DNA of 13,835 nt from Deltaproteobacteria bacterium (GCA_005879255.1 VBKY01000138.1:14813-28647); one strand, 5' to 3'; positions 1 to 10,873 are shown, counted from the stretch's first letter. The notes: generated by a model from the letters alone, not told the origin. Numbers and translations are program-made.

Positions 1-142
1 CATCACGACCAACAAACAGGGGTAGCATCATGTAGGGATAAATGACGATGTCGCGGATCGGTAAGAGTGGCAGGACATCGGGAATCTCAACTTGAGAACC
101 TTTGTTATCCGGACTCTCAGCTTTCCATTCAGTCTCGCTCAT
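1..142 (-). CDS. lon: Lon ATP-dependent protease, N-terminal 47 codons (partial)
   Basis: This is the start of an ATP-dependent serine protease that degrades misfolded and regulatory proteins in the cytoplasm. Only the first 47 codons are inside the window; the gene runs off the left edge. It begins at ATG (140-142, minus strand) with GGAG about 7 nt upstream. After a short polar leader of about 20 residues comes the segment LPLLPIRDIVIYPYMMLPLF, the characteristic opening of the Lon N-terminal substrate-binding (LAN) domain. The ATPase and Ser-Lys protease domains lie outside the window and cannot be checked. It starts 32 bp after the dnaJ stop on the same strand, so it is probably the last visible gene of a grpE-dnaK-dnaJ-lon operon. 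Assignment to Lon rather than a stand-alone LAN-domain protein rests on the N-terminal motif alone. Confidence 0.85.
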   Translation of the reverse strand, partial: MSETEWKAESPDNKGSQVEIPDVLPLLPIRDIVIYPYMMLPLFVGRD

Positions 143-174
143 GATGACTCCAATCTGCCTGACAACTTGTGCGG

Positions 175-1287
175 TTAGCCGAATAATTCCTTCATCTTGT
201 CGATGAATCCCTTAGCAAGGGGATTGAACTCTTCACCGCCAAGTGCTGCGAACTCTTTCAATAGATCCTTCTGCTTGGCTGTCAGCCGCGTGGGAGTTTC
301 AACGGTGACACGGACATGTTGATCGCCTTGGTGATATCGCTGAAAGTCCTTGACTCCTTTGCCCTTCATGCGAAATACTTTGCCTGACTGAGTGCCCGGC
401 GGGATCTTCATTTTGACTTTACCTTCCAATGTCGGCACGTCGATTTCCGCGCCGAGAGCCGCTTGCGCGAAACTAATCGGTACATCGCAAATGATATCGA
501 GGTTGTCACGGACAAAAATCGGATGAGGCTCCACATGGATGACTACGTATAGATCGCCAGGCGTTCCTCCCGTCGGACCGGTTTCCCCTTCGCCCCGCAG
601 TTTCAATCGCGAGCCGGTATCCACGCCGCCCGGAATCCTTACGCTCAGCGTGTGCATTGTGCGCACGCTTCCCGCACCACCACAAGTGCCGCAGGCATCT
701 TTAATGATTGTGCCCCGGCCTTGGCACTGGTTGCATGTCCGTGACACACTGAAAAATCCCTGCTGGAAGCTCACCTGGCCGCGACCGCGGCAGGTCGGAC
801 AAGTCTGTGGCGCCGTGCCGGCCTTGGCTCCGCTGCCGCGGCAAGTGTCACATGGACCATGGCGGGGAATTTTAATTTTTTTTTCGGTGCCCGAAACGGC
901 TTCCTCAAATTTCAGCGACAAGTTGTAGCGCAAATCCTCACCGCGAGCGCGGCCACGTCGTCTGCCAGTACTGCCACCGAAAAACTCTCCAAAGATATCA
1001 CCGAAAATATCTTCAAAACCCCCCGAAAAGTCGGCCCCGCCGGCGAATGGACCACCGTCGCCAAATGCCGCGTGGCCGAACTGGTCATACTGCGCACGCT
1101 TCTGCCCGTCGGAGAGCACCGAATAGGCCTCGGAAACTTCCTTAAATTTTTCTTCAGCTTGTTTGTCGCCCGGATTACGATCTGGATGATGTTGAAGTGC
1201 CTGTTTTCGGTAGGCCTTTTTGATATCATCTTCGCTGGCGTTTCGACTGACGCCAAGCAAATCATAGTAGTCTTTCTTGCTGCTCAA
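175..1287 (-). CDS. dnaJ: DnaJ (Hsp40) co-chaperone, type I
   Basis: Cytoplasmic J-domain co-chaperone that delivers unfolded clients to DnaK and stimulates its ATPase. The protein is 370 aa from the start chosen here, normal for type I DnaJ. Domains in order: J domain (about 5-70) with the essential HPD at 34-36; a Gly/Phe-rich linker (about 71-110); a zinc domain (about 146-206) with four repeats, [24 protein letters not shown] and CGTCGGAG, all eight cysteines present; then the C-terminal client-binding domains. The longest frame opens at a TTG at 1293, but the AAAGGA Shine-Dalgarno site touches that codon. A second TTG at 1287 sits 6 nt downstream of it and gives [12 protein letters not shown], which fits the family N-terminus better, so 1287 is preferred. 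It lies 108 bp after dnaK, with a hairpin in the gap. Confidence 0.97.
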   Translation of the reverse strand: MSSKKDYYDLLGVSRNASEDDIKKAYRKQALQHHPDRNPGDKQAEEKFKEVSEAYSVLSDGQKRAQYDQFGHAAFGDGGPFAGGADFSGGFEDIFGDIFGEFFGGSTGRRRGRARGEDLRYNLSLKFEEAVSGTEKKIKIPRHGPCDTCRGSGAKAGTAPQTCPTCRGRGQVSFQQGFFSVSRTCNQCQGRGTIIKDACGTCGGAGSVRTMHTLSVRIPGGVDTGSRLKLRGEGETGPTGGTPGDLYVVIHVEPHPIFVRDNLDIICDVPISFAQAALGAEIDVPTLEGKVKMKIPPGTQSGKVFRMKGKGVKDFQRYHQGDQHVRVTVETPTRLTAKQKDLLKEFAALGGEEFNPLAKGFIDKMKELFG

Positions 1288-1293
1288 ATCCAA

Positions 1294-1299
1294 TCCTTT
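1294..1299 (-). promoter_or_regulatory. dnaJ ribosome binding site that decides a TTG start
   Basis: AAAGGA on the minus strand. It directly abuts the TTG at 1293-1291 (spacing 0) but is 6 nt from the TTG at 1287-1285, so translation of dnaJ most likely begins at the second TTG. No ATG or GTG start is available near the J domain. Confidence 0.65.
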
Positions 1300-1327
1300 A
1301 GATTTTTAAATTTCTGTATAAGCAAGA

Positions 1328-1364
1328 AAGCCCCTCTCCTCTATTTCGCTGGGAGTAGGGGCTT
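1328..1364 (-). terminator. Intercistronic hairpin between dnaK and dnaJ (attenuator or processing site)
   Basis: The arms 1328-1339 and 1352-1364 pair over 12 bp: AGGGGCTT with AAGCCCCT, plus CTCC with GGAG, with one bulged base. They enclose a 12-nt loop. In the direction of transcription (minus) the stem is followed by TCTTGCTT, a broken U-rich stretch. This could be a leaky rho-independent terminator that lowers dnaJ and lon output relative to dnaK, or an RNA-stability or processing element protecting dnaK mRNA. The hairpin is seen directly; its function is inferred. Confidence 0.5.
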
Positions 1365-1395
1365 CGAGTAAGGAAAAGTCTAGCTCGCCCCGCGA

Positions 1396-3315
1396 TTATT
1401 CCTTAACCTCCGTGAAATCGGCGTCAACCACATCGTCTTTCTTTCCGCTCGTACCCCCACCTTTTTCATCGTGTTTCTCAGCGGTTTCATGCGGTGCCGC
1501 TTGTTGTTGCGAGGCCTTGGCATACATGGCTTCCGCGAGTTTGTGTGAGGACTGGCTCAATTGCTCCGCCGCTTTGCGCATGGCCTCGGCATCCTGGCCT
1601 TCTAAAACTTCCTTGGCCTTCTTGAGCGCCTCGTCAATGCTCTCTTTGACGCTCGGATCGAGATCGCCGCCATACTCTTTGAGCGACTTTTCGGTCGAAT
1701 AGATCAAAGAGTCGAGCTGGTTGCGCGCTTCCACAGTGTCCTTGCGCTTCTTATCTTCAGCAGAGTGGGCCTCGGCGTCTCGCACCATTTTCTTGATTTC
1801 TTCTTCGCTAAGGCCGCTCGATGCCGTGATTCTGATCGATTGTTCTTTGCCCGTTCCAAGGTCTTTCGCCGCCACGTGGACGATACCGTTGGCATCGATG
1901 TCGAAAGTCACTTCGACTTGTGGTACGCCGCGCGGCGCCATCGGGATACCAACGAGATCGAACTGGCCGAGCAACTTGTTATCCGCAGCCATTTCCCGCT
2001 CGCCCTGGAAGACGCGAATCGAAACCGCCGACTGGTTGTCTTGTGCTGTGGAGAAAACCTGACTCTTTTTCGTCGGGATAGTCGTGTTGCGTTCAATTAA
2101 TTTGGTAAAAACACCGCCGAGGGTTTCGATGCCGAGTGAAAGCGGTGTAACATCTAACAGCAACACGTCCTTCACTTCGCCAGTAAGCACGGCGGCTTGA
2201 ATCGCCGCTCCAACGGCGACGACCTCGTCCGGGTTCACGCCCTTGTGAGGATCTTTACCGAAGATTTTCTTTACTCGTTCCTGCACGGCAGGCATGCGAG
2301 TCATACCGCCTACCAAAATGACTTCATGAATATCTCCGGCGCTAAGCCCAGCGTCCTTTAACGCTTGACGGCACGGGCCCTCCACTCGATCGATCAAGTC
2401 GGCGCACAAAGCTTCAAGTTTCGACCGGGTCAACTTCATGTTCAAATGCTTTGGCCCTTGTTGGTCAGCGGTGATGAACGGCAGATTGATGTCGGTCTCC
2501 ATCGACGAAGAAAGTTCGCATTTTGCCTTCTCTGCCGCCTCTTTGAGACGCTGTAGCGCCATCCGGTCCTTGCGCAGATCGATGCCCTGGTCTTTCTTAA
2601 ACTCGTCGGCCAAATAGTCAATCACTCTCTGATCGAAATCTTCGCCGCCTAAGAAGGTATCTCCATTGGTTGCTTTTACTTCGAAGACGCCGTCACCCAA
2701 CTCCAGAATTGAGATATCGAAAGTGCCACCGCCGAGATCGAAAACAGCGATCTTTTCATCTTTCTTTTTGTCCAAACCATAGGCCAAAGACGCCGCTGTC
2801 GGCTCATTGATGATGCGCAAGACATTTAAACCCGCAATGCGTCCGGCATCCTTGGTTGCTTGCCTTTGGCTATCATTAAAGTATGCCGGGACTGTAATGA
2901 CCGCCTCGGTGACCTTCTCGCCCAAATAGTCCTCCGCGGTCTGCTTCATTTTTTGCAGGATGAAAGCGGAAATTTCAGCAGGACTATATCGTTTGCCGCG
3001 AATTTCGACCCAGGCATCGCCGTTATCATTGCGCACGATCTTATAAGGAAGCAGGTTAGACGCTTTTTGAACCATGGGATCGTCGGTCCGTCTTCCAATC
3101 AAACGTTTGACAGCAGAAATCGTATTCTCAGGGTTAGTGATTGCTTGTCGTCGGGCGATTTGTCCGACTAGTCGCTCACCACTGTCGGTAAAGGCGACAA
3201 CGGAAGGGGTTGTACGACTACCCTCCGAATTGGCGAGGACATTCGGGTCCCCAGCCTCCATAATCGCCACGCAGGAGTTGGTCGTCCCTAAGTCAATCCC
3301 GATAACTTTTGCCAT
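1396..3315 (-). CDS. dnaK: DnaK (Hsp70) molecular chaperone
   Basis: ATP-driven cytoplasmic Hsp70 chaperone working with DnaJ and the nucleotide exchange factor GrpE. It is 639 aa, the usual length. The nucleotide-binding domain shows phosphate loop 1 GIDLGTTNS (6-14), [17 protein letters not shown] (about 142-158), phosphate loop 2 [10 protein letters not shown] (191-200) with the conserved Thr198, and the adenosine motif [11 protein letters not shown] (332-342). The conserved hydrophobic interdomain linker VLLLDVTP is at 384-391, followed by the substrate-binding beta domain and helical lid. The C-terminus keeps the [11 protein letters not shown] tail that recruits co-chaperones and clients. 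Start ATG at 3313-3315 has GAGGAG upstream. It lies 50 bp after grpE on the same strand, consistent with co-transcription. No anomaly seen. Confidence 0.99.
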   Translation of the reverse strand: MAKVIGIDLGTTNSCVAIMEAGDPNVLANSEGSRTTPSVVAFTDSGERLVGQIARRQAITNPENTISAVKRLIGRRTDDPMVQKASNLLPYKIVRNDNGDAWVEIRGKRYSPAEISAFILQKMKQTAEDYLGEKVTEAVITVPAYFNDSQRQATKDAGRIAGLNVLRIINEPTAASLAYGLDKKKDEKIAVFDLGGGTFDISILELGDGVFEVKATNGDTFLGGEDFDQRVIDYLADEFKKDQGIDLRKDRMALQRLKEAAEKAKCELSSSMETDINLPFITADQQGPKHLNMKLTRSKLEALCADLIDRVEGPCRQALKDAGLSAGDIHEVILVGGMTRMPAVQERVKKIFGKDPHKGVNPDEVVAVGAAIQAAVLTGEVKDVLLLDVTPLSLGIETLGGVFTKLIERNTTIPTKKSQVFSTAQDNQSAVSIRVFQGEREMAADNKLLGQFDLVGIPMAPRGVPQVEVTFDIDANGIVHVAAKDLGTGKEQSIRITASSGLSEEEIKKMVRDAEAHSAEDKKRKDTVEARNQLDSLIYSTEKSLKEYGGDLDPSVKESIDEALKKAKEVLEGQDAEAMRKAAEQLSQSSHKLAEAMYAKASQQQAAPHETAEKHDEKGGGTSGKKDDVVDADFTEVKE

Positions 3316-3365
3316 TTCTATTACTCCTCGGTACTTCTTGTCAGATAATATGAACGAAACTTTAT

Positions 3366-3989
3366 TTAATCATCGCTTGGGCCATTTTCAACCGTGCTTT
3401 CGCCGTTTTTTTTCTCTTTTGTTCCTGGTGCCTTAGCGACACTTACGAGGGCCGGACGAAGCAATCGGTCGCGAAATGTATAACCCTTATGGAATTCTTC
3501 GACGACGGAATTCGGTTCATGGTCAACGCTTTCTACCTGAGCCATGGCTTCGTGCTTCGACGGATCAAAAGGCTGCCCGACTGCTGGGACCTGAACGACT
3601 CCGTGCTTCATCAGGACATCTAAAAGACCCCGCAGAACCATTTCAACACCCTCGACTACCGGCTTACCATTACCGACACCCGAAGCATGGGCAACAGCAC
3701 GTTCCAAGTTGTCGACCACCGGCAGCAGATCTTTGATCAATGCTTCATTAGCGGAACGAATCACCTCGTCGCGTTCACGCGCGGTTCTTTTTTTGAAGTT
3801 ATCCAGTTCCGCCATTTGGCGAAGCAAGCGATCGTAGTTATGTTTTGCTTCTAGTTCCTTTGCCTCTAGCTGTTTTTTCAGGGTGGCAATTTCAGATTCG
3901 AGAGGGCTCTGACTCGGTTCTTGTGTGGCTTCGGTCACTGATTCATCCGCAGCGATATCTTCGCCGATTTTTTTCATTTCTTCGGACAT
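3366..3989 (-). CDS. grpE: GrpE nucleotide exchange factor for DnaK
   Basis: GrpE dimerises and releases ADP from DnaK; it often also acts as a thermosensor of the DnaK cycle. It is 207 aa, typical. Layout: an acidic, poorly conserved N-terminus (1-30); a long helix predicted as coiled coil (about 31-85) for dimerisation; the four-helix segment with [16 protein letters not shown] (87-102); and the C-terminal beta wing (about 128-190) with [12 protein letters not shown] and the family signature around [18 protein letters not shown] (167-184). The tail is short and acidic. Start ATG at 3987-3989 is preceded by GGGGGA at a spacing of 9 nt. It is the first gene of the minus-strand chaperone operon. 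Unlike many bacterial dnaK operons, no hrcA repressor gene precedes it; the neighbour upstream is recO on the opposite strand. Confidence 0.97.
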   Translation of the reverse strand: MSEEMKKIGEDIAADESVTEATQEPSQSPLESEIATLKKQLEAKELEAKHNYDRLLRQMAELDNFKKRTARERDEVIRSANEALIKDLLPVVDNLERAVAHASGVGNGKPVVEGVEMVLRGLLDVLMKHGVVQVPAVGQPFDPSKHEAMAQVESVDHEPNSVVEEFHKGYTFRDRLLRPALVSVAKAPGTKEKKNGESTVENGPSDD

Positions 3990-4007
3990 CCTTAGTTTTC
4001 CCCCTAG

Positions 4008-4062
4008 TATCGGTTGTCATAAGTTAATCACGAAGGGTTTTTGTGTCAAGTCGTAACCGATA
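4008..4062. repeat. 8-bp inverted repeat flanking the grpE promoter (candidate operator)
   Basis: TATCGGTT at 4008-4015 and its exact reverse complement AACCGATA at 4055-4062. The half-sites are 47 bp centre to centre. One lies just upstream of the -35 box and the other covers the predicted transcription start of the grpE operon. This is a plausible operator pair for a heat-shock regulator in place of CIRCE. The repeat is seen in the sequence; the role is inferred. Confidence 0.45.
4021..4049 (-). promoter_or_regulatory. Sigma-70-type promoter of the grpE-dnaK-dnaJ-lon operon
   Basis: Reading the minus strand, a perfect -35 box TTGACA (4049-4044), a 17-nt spacer and a weak -10 box TAACTT (4026-4021). 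Transcription would begin near 4014, leaving a leader of about 25 nt before the grpE ATG. I looked for a sigma-32 pattern (CTTGAAA, 13-14 nt, CCCATNT) and for CIRCE (TTAGCACTC inverted repeat) and saw neither. The call is by pattern only. Confidence 0.55.
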
Positions 4063-4150
4063 AATTCTCTTGATATTTTAGATAGTTGCGTGATTTACTT
4101 AAAAGTGGTAAGGTTGAGCCCAACAATCCCCATGGTAATTCATTATAGAT

Positions 4151-4927
4151 ATGCGCGCTAACCATGTCACCCCGGCGATCGTGTTGCGTTCACGACCGTT
4201 TGGTGAGTCTGATAAGATTGTTTCGTTTCTTACTGAAAACTATGGAAAGCTCACCGGCATCGCCAAAGGAGCACTGCGGTCACGCAAGCGCTTCGTGAAT
4301 TCGTTAGAACCCTTCGCGCTGATAAATCTCTCCTTTCAGGATCGTCCTCATAGTAATCTGGCTTTTGTACTCGCCGCCGATCTTAGACTGGCCTTTAGCC
4401 AATTAATTACTAGCTTGGATCGAATTTCCTACGCTGCTTACTTGGTCGAAATCACTGATGGACTGACTGGCGAACGGGAAGAAAATCCAGCGGCCTTTCA
4501 GCATTTAAAAGAGGGTTTGGTTTATTTGGAAGAAAATGGCACTTCGCTCCGTTTTCTCACTTTTTTTGAGCTAAAACTATTGCGTTTAGCCGGGTATCAA
4601 CCAGTCCTGGGTAGCTGTAAGAGGTGCCACAAAGAGAAAGGCCAACTCAACGACGTAGTTGCTTCGCGTTGGAATTTTAGTCCGGTTGACGGCGGGATTC
4701 TTTGTGACCCGTGTTCGCGGTCGCGTAAGGAGCTCTTACCACTTAGCGCAATCGCCGTCGAGGTGTTGACGGCGCTACAGGCGGACAGCGCCGCTTTGCC
4801 GTGCCGCTTCTCACTGCCCTCATCGGTCATAAAAGAAATCCGCTCGGTGGTGCTGCGGTTCATCCAATATCACGTCGATCGAGAAATTAAATCGGCGGGC
4901 TTTCTGTCTCAATTCTCTTCCGTTTAG
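4151..4927 (+). CDS. recO: RecO DNA repair/recombination mediator
   Basis: RecO works with RecR (and RecF) to load RecA on SSB-coated single-stranded DNA during gap repair. It is 258 aa, normal for the family. The N-terminal OB-fold (about 1-80) carries the typical opening TPAIVLRSRPFGESDKIVSF and the GALRSRKRF segment. The C-terminal helical domain carries a four-cysteine zinc site: CKRC (156-159) and CDPC (185-188). ATG at 4151 is chosen because an in-frame TAA at 4136-4138 rules out any earlier start, and the first residues match the family. There is no Shine-Dalgarno sequence in front, so initiation may be weak or leaderless. The gene diverges from grpE across about 160 bp. A poor promoter candidate (TTGATA at 4070-4075, 18 nt, TTTACT) lies upstream. 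ppdK follows after 70 bp and may be co-transcribed. Confidence 0.95.
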   Translation: MRANHVTPAIVLRSRPFGESDKIVSFLTENYGKLTGIAKGALRSRKRFVNSLEPFALINLSFQDRPHSNLAFVLAADLRLAFSQLITSLDRISYAAYLVEITDGLTGEREENPAAFQHLKEGLVYLEENGTSLRFLTFFELKLLRLAGYQPVLGSCKRCHKEKGQLNDVVASRWNFSPVDGGILCDPCSRSRKELLPLSAIAVEVLTALQADSAALPCRFSLPSSVIKEIRSVVLRFIQYHVDREIKSAGFLSQFSSV

Positions 4928-4997
4928 TCTGGCGCGGCTCGTTCGGCCACAACACGCAATAGCAATCATCCACTAATGTGACGAGGATCAAAAAAAA

Positions 4998-7718
<2,721 letters not shown>

Positions 7719-7730
7719 TGCTTTCAGGCG

Positions 7731-7755
7731 TATAACGCACATTTGTTACGTTATA
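7731..7755. repeat. 7-bp inverted repeat between ppdK and the pilB promoter
   Basis: TATAACG (7731-7737) and CGTTATA (7749-7755) form a perfect inverted repeat with an 11-nt loop, 12 bp after the ppdK stop. It is AT-rich and has no T-tract, so it is a poor intrinsic terminator. It might be an operator for pilB or merely chance. Confidence 0.3.
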
Positions 7756-7793
7756 AAACCGCATTCTTTTAAATTGGCACGTTGTACATTTTA

Positions 7794-7822
7794 TTGACAG
7801 AATATGAGCGATCTACGATAAT
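7794..7822 (+). promoter_or_regulatory. Near-consensus sigma-70 promoter for pilB
   Basis: Perfect -35 box TTGACA (7794-7799), a 17-nt spacer and -10 box GATAAT (7817-7822), five of six consensus bases. The predicted start near 7829 leaves a leader of only about 20 nt before the pilB ATG, with no Shine-Dalgarno site in it. This suggests pilB and pilC are transcribed by the housekeeping sigma factor, in contrast to pilA. Confidence 0.65.
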
Positions 7823-7848
7823 TTACTCCTTTTCGTAGATTTTTGTTT

Positions 7849-9246
7849 ATGGAACCCCGTTTCGCGGAATTGCTAGTTAGAGGCGGAATTGTTACCCGAG
7901 AGCAACTCGGGGAAGCCCAAAAAAAGGAACGAGAAAACAATTCCAGCGTCACGCGCGAAGTCGTACGGCTAGGTTTCACTAGTGAAGAAATTCTAACGGG
8001 GTTTCTCGCCAAGCAATTCGGCATTGAAACAGTTGAGCTGATTCCGGGAGAAATCGAGGACAGTATTTTTAGCTTGGTACCACCGCAGATCGTCCAAAAA
8101 CATCAACTTGTTCCCTACAAGCTTCTCGGTTCGACTCTGACAGTCGCCATGTCGGATCCAACGGATTTGGTCGCAATCAATGAAGTCAAGTTTGTCACCG
8201 GTTACGGCGTACGCGTAGTCTTAGCCATTCCGGCAAATATCAAAAAAATCCTGGACCATCGTTTCGGCGGGGCTAACTACGACGACGTTCTCAAGAAATT
8301 TGGCGATAGCGAGATGGAGGTCGTCCAAGAAAGCGATGATGTAAACCTCCAGGAGCTCCAGCAAGCCACTATGGATGCACCGGTGGTGACGCTGGTGAAC
8401 GCGATTTTGTCAGACGCCGCGAAGCGTAGGTGTAGCGATATTCATATCGAGCCCTATGAAAAGATTTTTCGTGTTCGTTTTCGCGTTGATGGAGTACTGC
8501 AGGAAATCATGAGCCCGCCTTTGCGGCTCAAAAATGCCTTGGTCTCTCGGTTAAAAGTAATGGCCGGACTCGACATTGCGGAACGGCGCCTCACCCAGGA
8601 CGGTCGTATCAAGCTTAAGATGGGCGTCAGCGGCGAGCTCGATGTTCGCGTATCGATACTACCAACATTGTTTGGCGAAAAGGTCGTCATGCGATTGTTA
8701 GACAAGTCCAACTTGCAGTTGGACATGGCCAAGTTGGGCTTCGGTCCGCAGAACCTAAAGGATTTTCAAGAAGCGATTCATAAGCCGAACGGGATGATTC
8801 TCATCACCGGTCCCACTGGCAGCGGCAAGTCGACCACTCTCTATTCCGCCCTTTCGGAACTCAACAAACCTGATGTCAATATTTCAACTGCCGAAGACCC
8901 CGTTGAGTACAATCTTGTGGGAATCAATCAAGTCCAAGTCAGGGACCAAATAGGTCTCAATTTCGCCGCATGCCTGCGCTCTTTCCTACGACAGGATCCC
9001 GATATCATCATGGTCGGCGAGATGCGCGATCTTGAAACCGCCCAAATCGCCATCAAAGCCGCTTTGACCGGTCATCTGGTGCTGAGCACGCTTCACACCA
9101 ATGATTGTGCTGCGACCGTCGATCGCTTGCTCAACATGGGAACGGAACCTTTTTTGATCACATCGTCGGTTAATTTGATCGTTGCCCAACGATTGGTCCG
9201 GAAAATCTGCGACAAGTGCAAGGAACCGATCGAAGTCAAGATTTAG
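7849..9246 (+). CDS. pilB: PilB type IV pilus extension ATPase, frame-interrupted (N-terminal 465 aa)
   Basis: Hexameric cytoplasmic ATPase that powers pilin polymerisation at the inner-membrane platform PilC. Domains: N-terminal MshEN-like domain (about 1-140; in some homologues this binds cyclic di-GMP, but its first RLG motif is degenerate here, RFAELL); N2 domain with SDIHIEPYE; and the RecA-like motor with Walker A GPTGSGKSTT (Lys327), Walker B DPDIIMVGEMRD (Glu391), and the His box with STLHTND. The frame stops at 9244-9246 soon after the first zinc pair CDKC (Cys454, Cys457), leaving 465 aa instead of about 560. The rest of PilB continues in the -1 frame to 9560. ATG 7849 is preferred over the TTG two codons upstream because it gives MEPRFAELL, matching the family start. 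No Shine-Dalgarno site is visible. The break may be a genuine mutation or a sequence error. Confidence 0.9.
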   Translation: MEPRFAELLVRGGIVTREQLGEAQKKERENNSSVTREVVRLGFTSEEILTGFLAKQFGIETVELIPGEIEDSIFSLVPPQIVQKHQLVPYKLLGSTLTVAMSDPTDLVAINEVKFVTGYGVRVVLAIPANIKKILDHRFGGANYDDVLKKFGDSEMEVVQESDDVNLQELQQATMDAPVVTLVNAILSDAAKRRCSDIHIEPYEKIFRVRFRVDGVLQEIMSPPLRLKNALVSRLKVMAGLDIAERRLTQDGRIKLKMGVSGELDVRVSILPTLFGEKVVMRLLDKSNLQLDMAKLGFGPQNLKDFQEAIHKPNGMILITGPTGSGKSTTLYSALSELNKPDVNISTAEDPVEYNLVGINQVQVRDQIGLNFAACLRSFLRQDPDIIMVGEMRDLETAQIAIKAALTGHLVLSTLHTNDCAATVDRLLNMGTEPFLITSSVNLIVAQRLVRKICDKCKEPIEVKI

Positions 9247-9560
9247 GAGTGGATTCCGCTGAATTGAGCGCCGGATTTCCAACTTATCACGGTCGCGGTT
9301 GCAATAATTGCGGCGGGACTGGTTATCGTGGGCGCTTGGCGGTCTATGAACTAATGGTGATGCACGAGGCGCTTAAAGAGCTCATCCTCAAAGGCGTGTC
9401 GGCCATGGAGCTAAAACGGGAAGCGGTTAAGCTCGGCATGAGTACGCTGCGCATGAGCGCTCTTCACAAAGTCCGCGAAGGCCTTACCACGGTCGATGAA
9501 ACCGTTCGAGTCACCGATACAGATAAGGGGTTTGGCTCAGTGTTTTCGTTGGGATTCTAA
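9240..9560 (+). pseudogene. pilB: PilB C-terminal fragment in the -1 frame
   Basis: This frame resumes PilB where the upstream frame ends. It reads DLGVDSAEL from 9240, then YHGRGCNNCGGTGYRGRLA, with the second zinc cysteine pair at 9300-9302 and 9309-9311. Next come VYELM and the conserved C-terminal helices, ending at TAA 9558-9560. Together with 7849-9239 this would make one PilB of about 570 codons. PilB homologues usually carry five or six more residues between the CKEPIEV segment and LGVD. A loss of about 16 nt near 9240 would therefore explain both the frame change and the missing residues; this is inferred from memory of the family. No slippery heptamer is seen. An independent start is unlikely: the GTG codons at 9216 and 9249 lack a well-spaced ribosome binding site, although TAGGAG overlaps the upstream stop. 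Confidence 0.75.
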
Positions 9561-9646
9561 TGATCTTAGATCCAAGAGGTTGCGCAACTCAAAAATCACC
9601 GCGGGCGACGTTGTTAGAGTGATTCGAGCTGACAGAGATTAGATTT

Positions 9647-10873
9647 ATGCCGACGTTTGTTTGGGAGGGCAGAACCGCCCAGGGAAGAGTGATCAAAGGC
9701 GATAACCTTGAGGCGCCGAGTTTAGAGGCTGCGCTTGCACGACTGCGCGAGCAGAGGATCCGGCCAATTCCGAACAAGGTTCGGGAAAAAGGAAAGGGGC
9801 TGGAGAAAGAAATCTCGATCCCGGGATTCGGCGATAAAGTCACTACGAAAGACCTCTCATTAGCGACGCGTCAGCTCGCCACAATGATCGATGCCGGTCT
9901 GCCGATTGTTCAGTGCCTTGATATCTTGGCTCAGCAGTCCGAGAGCAAGTTACTGCGCAACACGATCACAACTATCCGCAAAGATGTTGAGGGAGGTTGC
10001 ACGCTCGCCGACGCGCTCCGAAAACATCCCAAAGTCTTCGACGACCTCTATGTGAACATGGTTGAGGCTGGCGAAGCCGGCGGTATCTTGAACACAATTC
10101 TCAATCGTATTGCGCAATTTATTGAGAAAGCCAACAGGCTGAAGAAGAAGGTGAAGGGCGCGATGATCTATCCCTGCGCCATCGTTTTCGTTGCCGTCGC
10201 TGTGGTAACCGTCTTGATGATTTGGGTAATACCGGTATTCGCCGAGCTCTACGGCAGCATGGGCAAAGCCCTGCCTATGCCAACGCAAATTTGCATCAAT
10301 ATCAGCAATTGGTTCGTCGCCTATTGGTATTTGCTATTCGGTGGTGCGATCGGCGTCGTGATGGCGATCTCGATGTATTACAAGACGCCGCAGGGGCACA
10401 TGAATATCGATCGACTGCTACTTCGAATGCCGATTATCGGGGATCTCCTTCGCAAAGTCGCCGTTGCACGATTTTCACAAAACATGTCCCTGCTCCTGAG
10501 TTCCGGTGTGCCCATACTCGACGGTCTCGCGATCACTGGCAAAACCGCCGGAAATAAAGTGGTTGAAAAAGCGATCATGGAGAGTCGTATCAGCATCAGC
10601 CAGGGCAAAACCGTCGCCGAGCCGTTGCGCGACAGCAAAATTTTTCCACCCTTGGTCTGTCAAATGGTTGCAGTCGGTGAAAGCACCGGCGGGCTTGATG
10701 CGATGCTTAAGAAGGTGGCCGAGCTATACGAAGAGGAGGTTGACGATGCTGTGAACAATCTAACCGCGATGATGGAACCAATGATCATGGTGGTCCTCGG
10801 CGTGGTTCTGGGGGGTCTTGTTGTCGCCATGTACCTGCCGATATTCCAAATGGGATCCTTGGTCGGCGGATGA
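9647..10873 (+). CDS. pilC: PilC type IV pilus inner-membrane platform protein
   Basis: Polytopic inner-membrane core on which the PilB and PilT motors act to extend and retract the pilus. It is 408 aa, the usual length. It opens with the PilC-type start MPTFVWEGRTAQGRVIKG, then has two tandem T2SSF domains (about 70-198 and 276-400). Likely membrane segments are at 172-198, 222-244 and 378-400, the standard three for this family. The motifs VNMVEAGEAGG (136-146) and VAVGESTGGL (341-350) are the matching signature in each repeat. ATG 9647 has only weak purine-rich sequence upstream. The 86-bp gap to the pilB fragment contains the palindrome GTTGCGCAAC (9579-9588), with no T-tract. In many deltaproteobacteria pilT sits between pilB and pilC; it is not here. 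Confidence 0.96.
   Translation: MPTFVWEGRTAQGRVIKGDNLEAPSLEAALARLREQRIRPIPNKVREKGKGLEKEISIPGFGDKVTTKDLSLATRQLATMIDAGLPIVQCLDILAQQSESKLLRNTITTIRKDVEGGCTLADALRKHPKVFDDLYVNMVEAGEAGGILNTILNRIAQFIEKANRLKKKVKGAMIYPCAIVFVAVAVVTVLMIWVIPVFAELYGSMGKALPMPTQICINISNWFVAYWYLLFGGAIGVVMAISMYYKTPQGHMNIDRLLLRMPIIGDLLRKVAVARFSQNMSLLLSSGVPILDGLAITGKTAGNKVVEKAIMESRISISQGKTVAEPLRDSKIFPPLVCQMVAVGESTGGLDAMLKKVAELYEEEVDDAVNNLTAMMEPMIMVVLGVVLGGLVVAMYLPIFQMGSLVGG

Noticed and set aside
859..1371. 170-aa plus-strand open frame over dnaJ
   Set aside because: Antisense to a clear dnaJ reading frame; its translation shows no domain and reads like reverse-strand composition.
3990..4150. CIRCE element or sigma-32 promoter before grpE
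   Set aside because: No TTAGCACTC/GAGTGCTAA repeat is found. CTTGACA is followed by CCC only 6 nt later instead of about 13, so the heat-shock sigma pattern fails.
7774..7790. TTGGCACG upstream of pilB resembles a perfect sigma-54 -24 element
   Set aside because: The bases 10 nt after GG are AT (7788-7789), not the required GC. A much better sigma-70 promoter (7794-7822) lies just downstream.
9230..9250. Programmed -1 frameshifting in pilB
   Set aside because: No X-XXY-YYZ slippery heptamer is present before the stop at 9244, and residues appear to be missing at the junction, which points to a deletion or sequence error. Not fully excluded.
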